From positions 1,736,001 to 1,800,000 of the forward strand of contig NZ_CP072941.1 of NCBI RefSeq assembly GCF_018069625.1: DNA of 64,000 nt. The letters run 5' to 3'. Below, one piece after another: positions 61,871-64,000 of this stretch. The notes below the pieces were generated by a model. That model worked only from the letters and a program-made list of their open reading frames with translations, was not told where the DNA came from and searched no databases. Source of the stretch: Streptomyces yatensis. Lineage in GTDB: Bacteria; Actinomycetota; Actinomycetes; Streptomycetales; Streptomycetaceae. Numbering within the stretch: position 1 is the first letter of the stretch; each line of letters opens with the position of its first letter. The position numbers and the translations under genes were made by a program.

Positions 61871-62673
61871 CTCGGGTCCTCCGGAATCGCGGGACGCCAA
61901 CCGTCCCACCCGCACACATCTCCGAACCCGAGATTCCCGGCACGGCCACCACGAACGAGTGCACGCCATCGACACGTCAGCCACTCCAGTCACGTGGACA
62001 ACGGCCGACACGAACGAAGCGTTCGCCTAACGGTCACCAATGCATCGCTGCGGCCCTCAGGGGCTCGCCAGCCTAATTGCGAAGCTCTGATCAGGGGAAA
62101 CGCATCGCGTCACCAGCACGTTGACCACGCTGAACGACTCCGATTTTCAAGATCCCCGACAGCGTCACGCACTGAGCGCGGCGGAGTATGCGGCGGTCAA
62201 CCCGGTGGCATCGGCGAGATCCGCCAGCAGCCGTGCCCCGACATGACCGACCACCCCCGAACCATCGGCGCTGACATGGATCTTGGGACGCAACCCGATA
62301 CCCTGCACGTAGAAAGTGCCCTCCGCCTGGACCGACAGAACCCCTCAGCAAGGTTCATCGTCCCAGGTCAGGAAGGCACTTTCGCGTTTCCGCCGCAACA
62401 GCTGCCGCACCCAAGCGAAACAGCGAGGCTAAGCGATGGTGGGGGTGACCGGCCGCCAGACAGGGGCTCGACCGCCCGCCCAGCTGACAGCGCTGGGCAA
62501 CGGCGTCGTCCCGCAACAGGCCACCCAGACATTACGCATCCTCGCCCCGCCCGAGCCGTCCCCACCGCCTATACCGGGGACGGCTCCTTCTATACCTTGC
62601 TTCCCGGCCGGACCAAACCGCTGTTTCTCCGGATCGTCGACGCCCCCAACTACCCGAATAAGGAGGGGCATCG
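61871..62673. other. 803-bp spacer between IS1182 transposase and DUF4913 gene
   Basis: Contains the right 28-bp inverted repeat at 62148-62175 and a coding-like stretch after it without start. The last 200 bp before 62674 look like a promoter region. No gene is supported. Confidence 0.5.
62148..62175 (-). repeat. 28-bp inverted repeat, right copy
   Basis: CAAGATCCCCGACAGCGTCA and on to 62175, the reverse complement of 60025-60052 with one mismatch. No target duplication was seen next to it. Confidence 0.85.
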
Positions 62674-63267
62674 ATGTCGGAGTCCGCTGACGAGAGCGAG
62701 CCGGTGCGGATACCGGACCACAACCTGGACGACGTGGTCGCCACGGTCGGCGCGCTCGTAGCCCAGAGCCGGAGGCAAGCCGAGACCCTCGACCGGCTCA
62801 CCGACGAGCAGCCCGCCCAGAAGGGCGGGGAGGAGAACGGGGTCGGCCCAGAAGCCACCTCAGCGCCAAGCACTGCGGACGACTCCGAGGGGCTGTCCTC
62901 ACCGTTCATTCTTGCGCTCGAAGGCCGCACGTACGCCCAGGAGTTGTCCGCGCTCGCCACCTGGGTGCACGACCTGTTGCTGCCCGTGTACGGGCGTGAG
63001 ATCACCTCCAGCCGCCCCTGGTGTCAGCGATGGATCGAGCACCCTGAGGCCGTGGCCCGCCTGCACGGACTGTGGCTGGCCTGGCAGCAGTACACGGACG
63101 CCGAGGCCGGCCTCGGTGGTCCTTCGATGTGGCACCGCGACCACCTCGACCCCGCCCTGCTCCAGCTACGCGCGCCTGATGGCCCGTTTGGTGCCTGCAC
63201 GACCAGTTCCACGCGGCCGAACCACCGTCTCCTGTCCGCCCCCGAGCCTGCCGACGACGAAGGCTGA
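62674..63267 (+). CDS. DUF4913 domain protein
   Basis: A 197-residue protein. An acidic disordered start (about 1-85) leads to the DUF4913 core: ALATWVHDLLLPVYGRE, RPWCQRWIEHPEAVARLHGLWLAWQQYTD and SMWHRDHLDPAL. This family is found only in actinobacterial conjugative elements, next to the relaxase or the T4SS genes. Function unknown. ATG 62674 has a strong AAGGAGG upstream. It abuts the next gene by one base gap. Confidence 0.84.
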   Translation: MSESADESEPVRIPDHNLDDVVATVGALVAQSRRQAETLDRLTDEQPAQKGGEENGVGPEATSAPSTADDSEGLSSPFILALEGRTYAQELSALATWVHDLLLPVYGREITSSRPWCQRWIEHPEAVARLHGLWLAWQQYTDAEAGLGGPSMWHRDHLDPALLQLRAPDGPFGACTTSSTRPNHRLLSAPEPADDEG

Positions 63268-63268
63268 C

Positions 63269-64000
63269 GTGGCTGCTCCTGACTACCGCATCGACGGCTT
63301 CGAGGCAGCCTCCGACCGTGTCCAGGACGATTTCGAAACCGTGACACTGTGCGACGACATGTACGCGGGCCTGGCCGCGCACCATACCGTCAATGGGCGG
63401 GAGAGCTTCCTGCTGTTTTACGACGGCGCTGCCGTGTGGGACGTTCCTGGCACCGCCGAGTACATCGGCATGCACATCGAGCGCGACCTGGACGAGCGAA
63501 CTTTCACCTTCGAGGTCAGCCGCCAGCCCACCGTCCCGCTCGCACAGAACTGGCTCATCACCCGCGGGTGTCCGCCCGAGGGAATTGAGCCGGATCGCTC
63601 TGTGGGTCCGCGTCCGGCCGACGCGTTGACCGCCCGGCTAGAGGACCAGCTGCGCTACAACGCAGAGGGCAGGTACACGCTGCTGGACCAGTACACCCAC
63701 AACCCCGGCACCTTCCAGGGGGGTGTAGCGGTCAGCATCCTTCTGTACGACGCCCATCCCGACGCGATGGAAAAGCCCTACCGGCTGTTCCTCGAAGAGA
63801 CCGGCCCGTCGTTCGAGACCTACACCGTGCGCGAAGGTGCCTTCCCCACTGCTGAAGCCGCTGACGAGTGGCTCAACACGCGAGATACGCCGCTGCCGCT
63901 CGCCCCCGAGCTGCCAGGAGCGCTCGGGCGCCTGGCCGCTGCTGCGCGGGGTCGGAGCATCACCGCTGTCACGCCCAGCCCGAGTCCGGACGCGCCGGAG
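63269..64000 (+). CDS. Unknown element-encoded protein, 3' end outside window
   Basis: From GTG 63269 the frame stays open for 244 codons to the window edge. The visible part is soluble and has two related-looking blocks (TLCDDMYAGLAAHHTVNGRESFLLFYDGAAVWDVPGT and ARLEDQLRYNAEGRYTLLDQYTHNPGTFQGGVAVSILLYDAHP). No catalytic motif was seen. It follows the DUF4913 gene by one base, so it is translated with it. Identity cannot be given. Confidence 0.72.
   Translation, partial: MAAPDYRIDGFEAASDRVQDDFETVTLCDDMYAGLAAHHTVNGRESFLLFYDGAAVWDVPGTAEYIGMHIERDLDERTFTFEVSRQPTVPLAQNWLITRGCPPEGIEPDRSVGPRPADALTARLEDQLRYNAEGRYTLLDQYTHNPGTFQGGVAVSILLYDAHPDAMEKPYRLFLEETGPSFETYTVREGAFPTAEAADEWLNTRDTPLPLAPELPGALGRLAAAARGRSITAVTPSPSPDAPE

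Larger units (their letters stand above)
18690..64000. mobile_element. Probable integrated conjugative element, left part
   Basis: Beginning with the serine recombinase at 18733, the DNA changes from compact metabolic genes to recombinase, transposases, pseudogenes, resistance remnants and a type IV secretion-like conjugation gene set. No right attachment site was found, so the element extends past 64 kb or is a mosaic of more than one insertion. The boundary at about 18.69 kb is inferred from gene content, not from a seen att repeat. Confidence 0.55.

Noticed and set aside
61871..62011. 47-residue N-terminal extension of the IS1182 transposase
   Set aside because: No SD at 62011; ATG 61870 has a good SD and family-like start.

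Overview
The window is high-GC actinobacterial DNA. Gene content and codon use point to a Streptomyces chromosome: very high GC at third codon positions, GTG and TTG starts, a divergent third EF-Tu, GAF-ANTAR and mycoredoxin-like genes, and actinobacterial families such as DUF2243, DUF4913 and SCO6880. No rRNA, tRNA or CRISPR array was recognised.

Positions 1-18,607 look like ordinary core or arm chromosome. They hold an XRE-cupin regulator, a DMT exporter, an FUSC-type exporter, a two-domain VOC protein, a DUF2243/CtaG/mycoredoxin group, a GAF-ANTAR sensor, a gamma-carbonic anhydrase, a DedA protein, a hotdog thioesterase, a Pro/Gln-rich membrane protein, two MFS transporters, a spermidine-synthase-like protein, EF-Tu3, a TVP38-type protein, UppP, a HAD hydrolase and a flavin reductase. 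Two intergenic spacers in this part carry short perfect tandem repeats (5 x 24 bp and 7 x 14 bp).

At about 18.7 kb a large serine recombinase sits next to the flavin reductase and probably marks the left edge of integrated DNA that runs past the right end of the window. From 20.4 to 35.5 kb the content is accessory. It includes a gene split by 33.75 copies of an 8-bp repeat, a BlaI/M56 pair, a decayed ArsR-TerB-TerD stretch, a P-loop protein, a voltage-gated channel, TatA, a TetR regulator, two acyltransferases, Spo0M, two CNNM/CorC-type proteins and a NucS-like nuclease. Four copies of a TCTACA-N4-TGTAGA palindrome lie in front of the TerB/TerD remnants, the TetR/TatA pair and the Spo0M/CorC spacer, so one TetR protein may control this block.

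From 35.5 to 39 kb is a recombination scar: arsC is intact but acr3 and arsN are truncated, followed by a complete IS256-family element with 8-bp target duplications and an orphan DNA methyltransferase. From 39.6 to 52 kb is a type IV secretion-like conjugation module: a lysozyme/NlpC protein, a DUF6112 protein, VirB8-like and VirB6-like proteins, a SCO6880/PrgI-like protein, DUF6238, VirB4, a VirD4-type coupling protein and a DnaB-N protein. This is unlike the single-protein TraB system usual in Streptomyces.

From 52.1 to 55.7 kb on the minus strand is a tightly overlapping gene set: a small helical protein, a large NTPase with an altered Walker A, and one or two further proteins. The first two share a short Asn/Gly-rich beta motif. 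This is the best candidate for an undescribed system, possibly a defence or signalling cassette. The rest (56-64 kb) holds a broken IS1380 transposase, a membrane protein of unknown function, small ORFs, an IS1182 transposase flanked by 28-bp inverted repeats, DUF4913 and a partial gene at the window edge.
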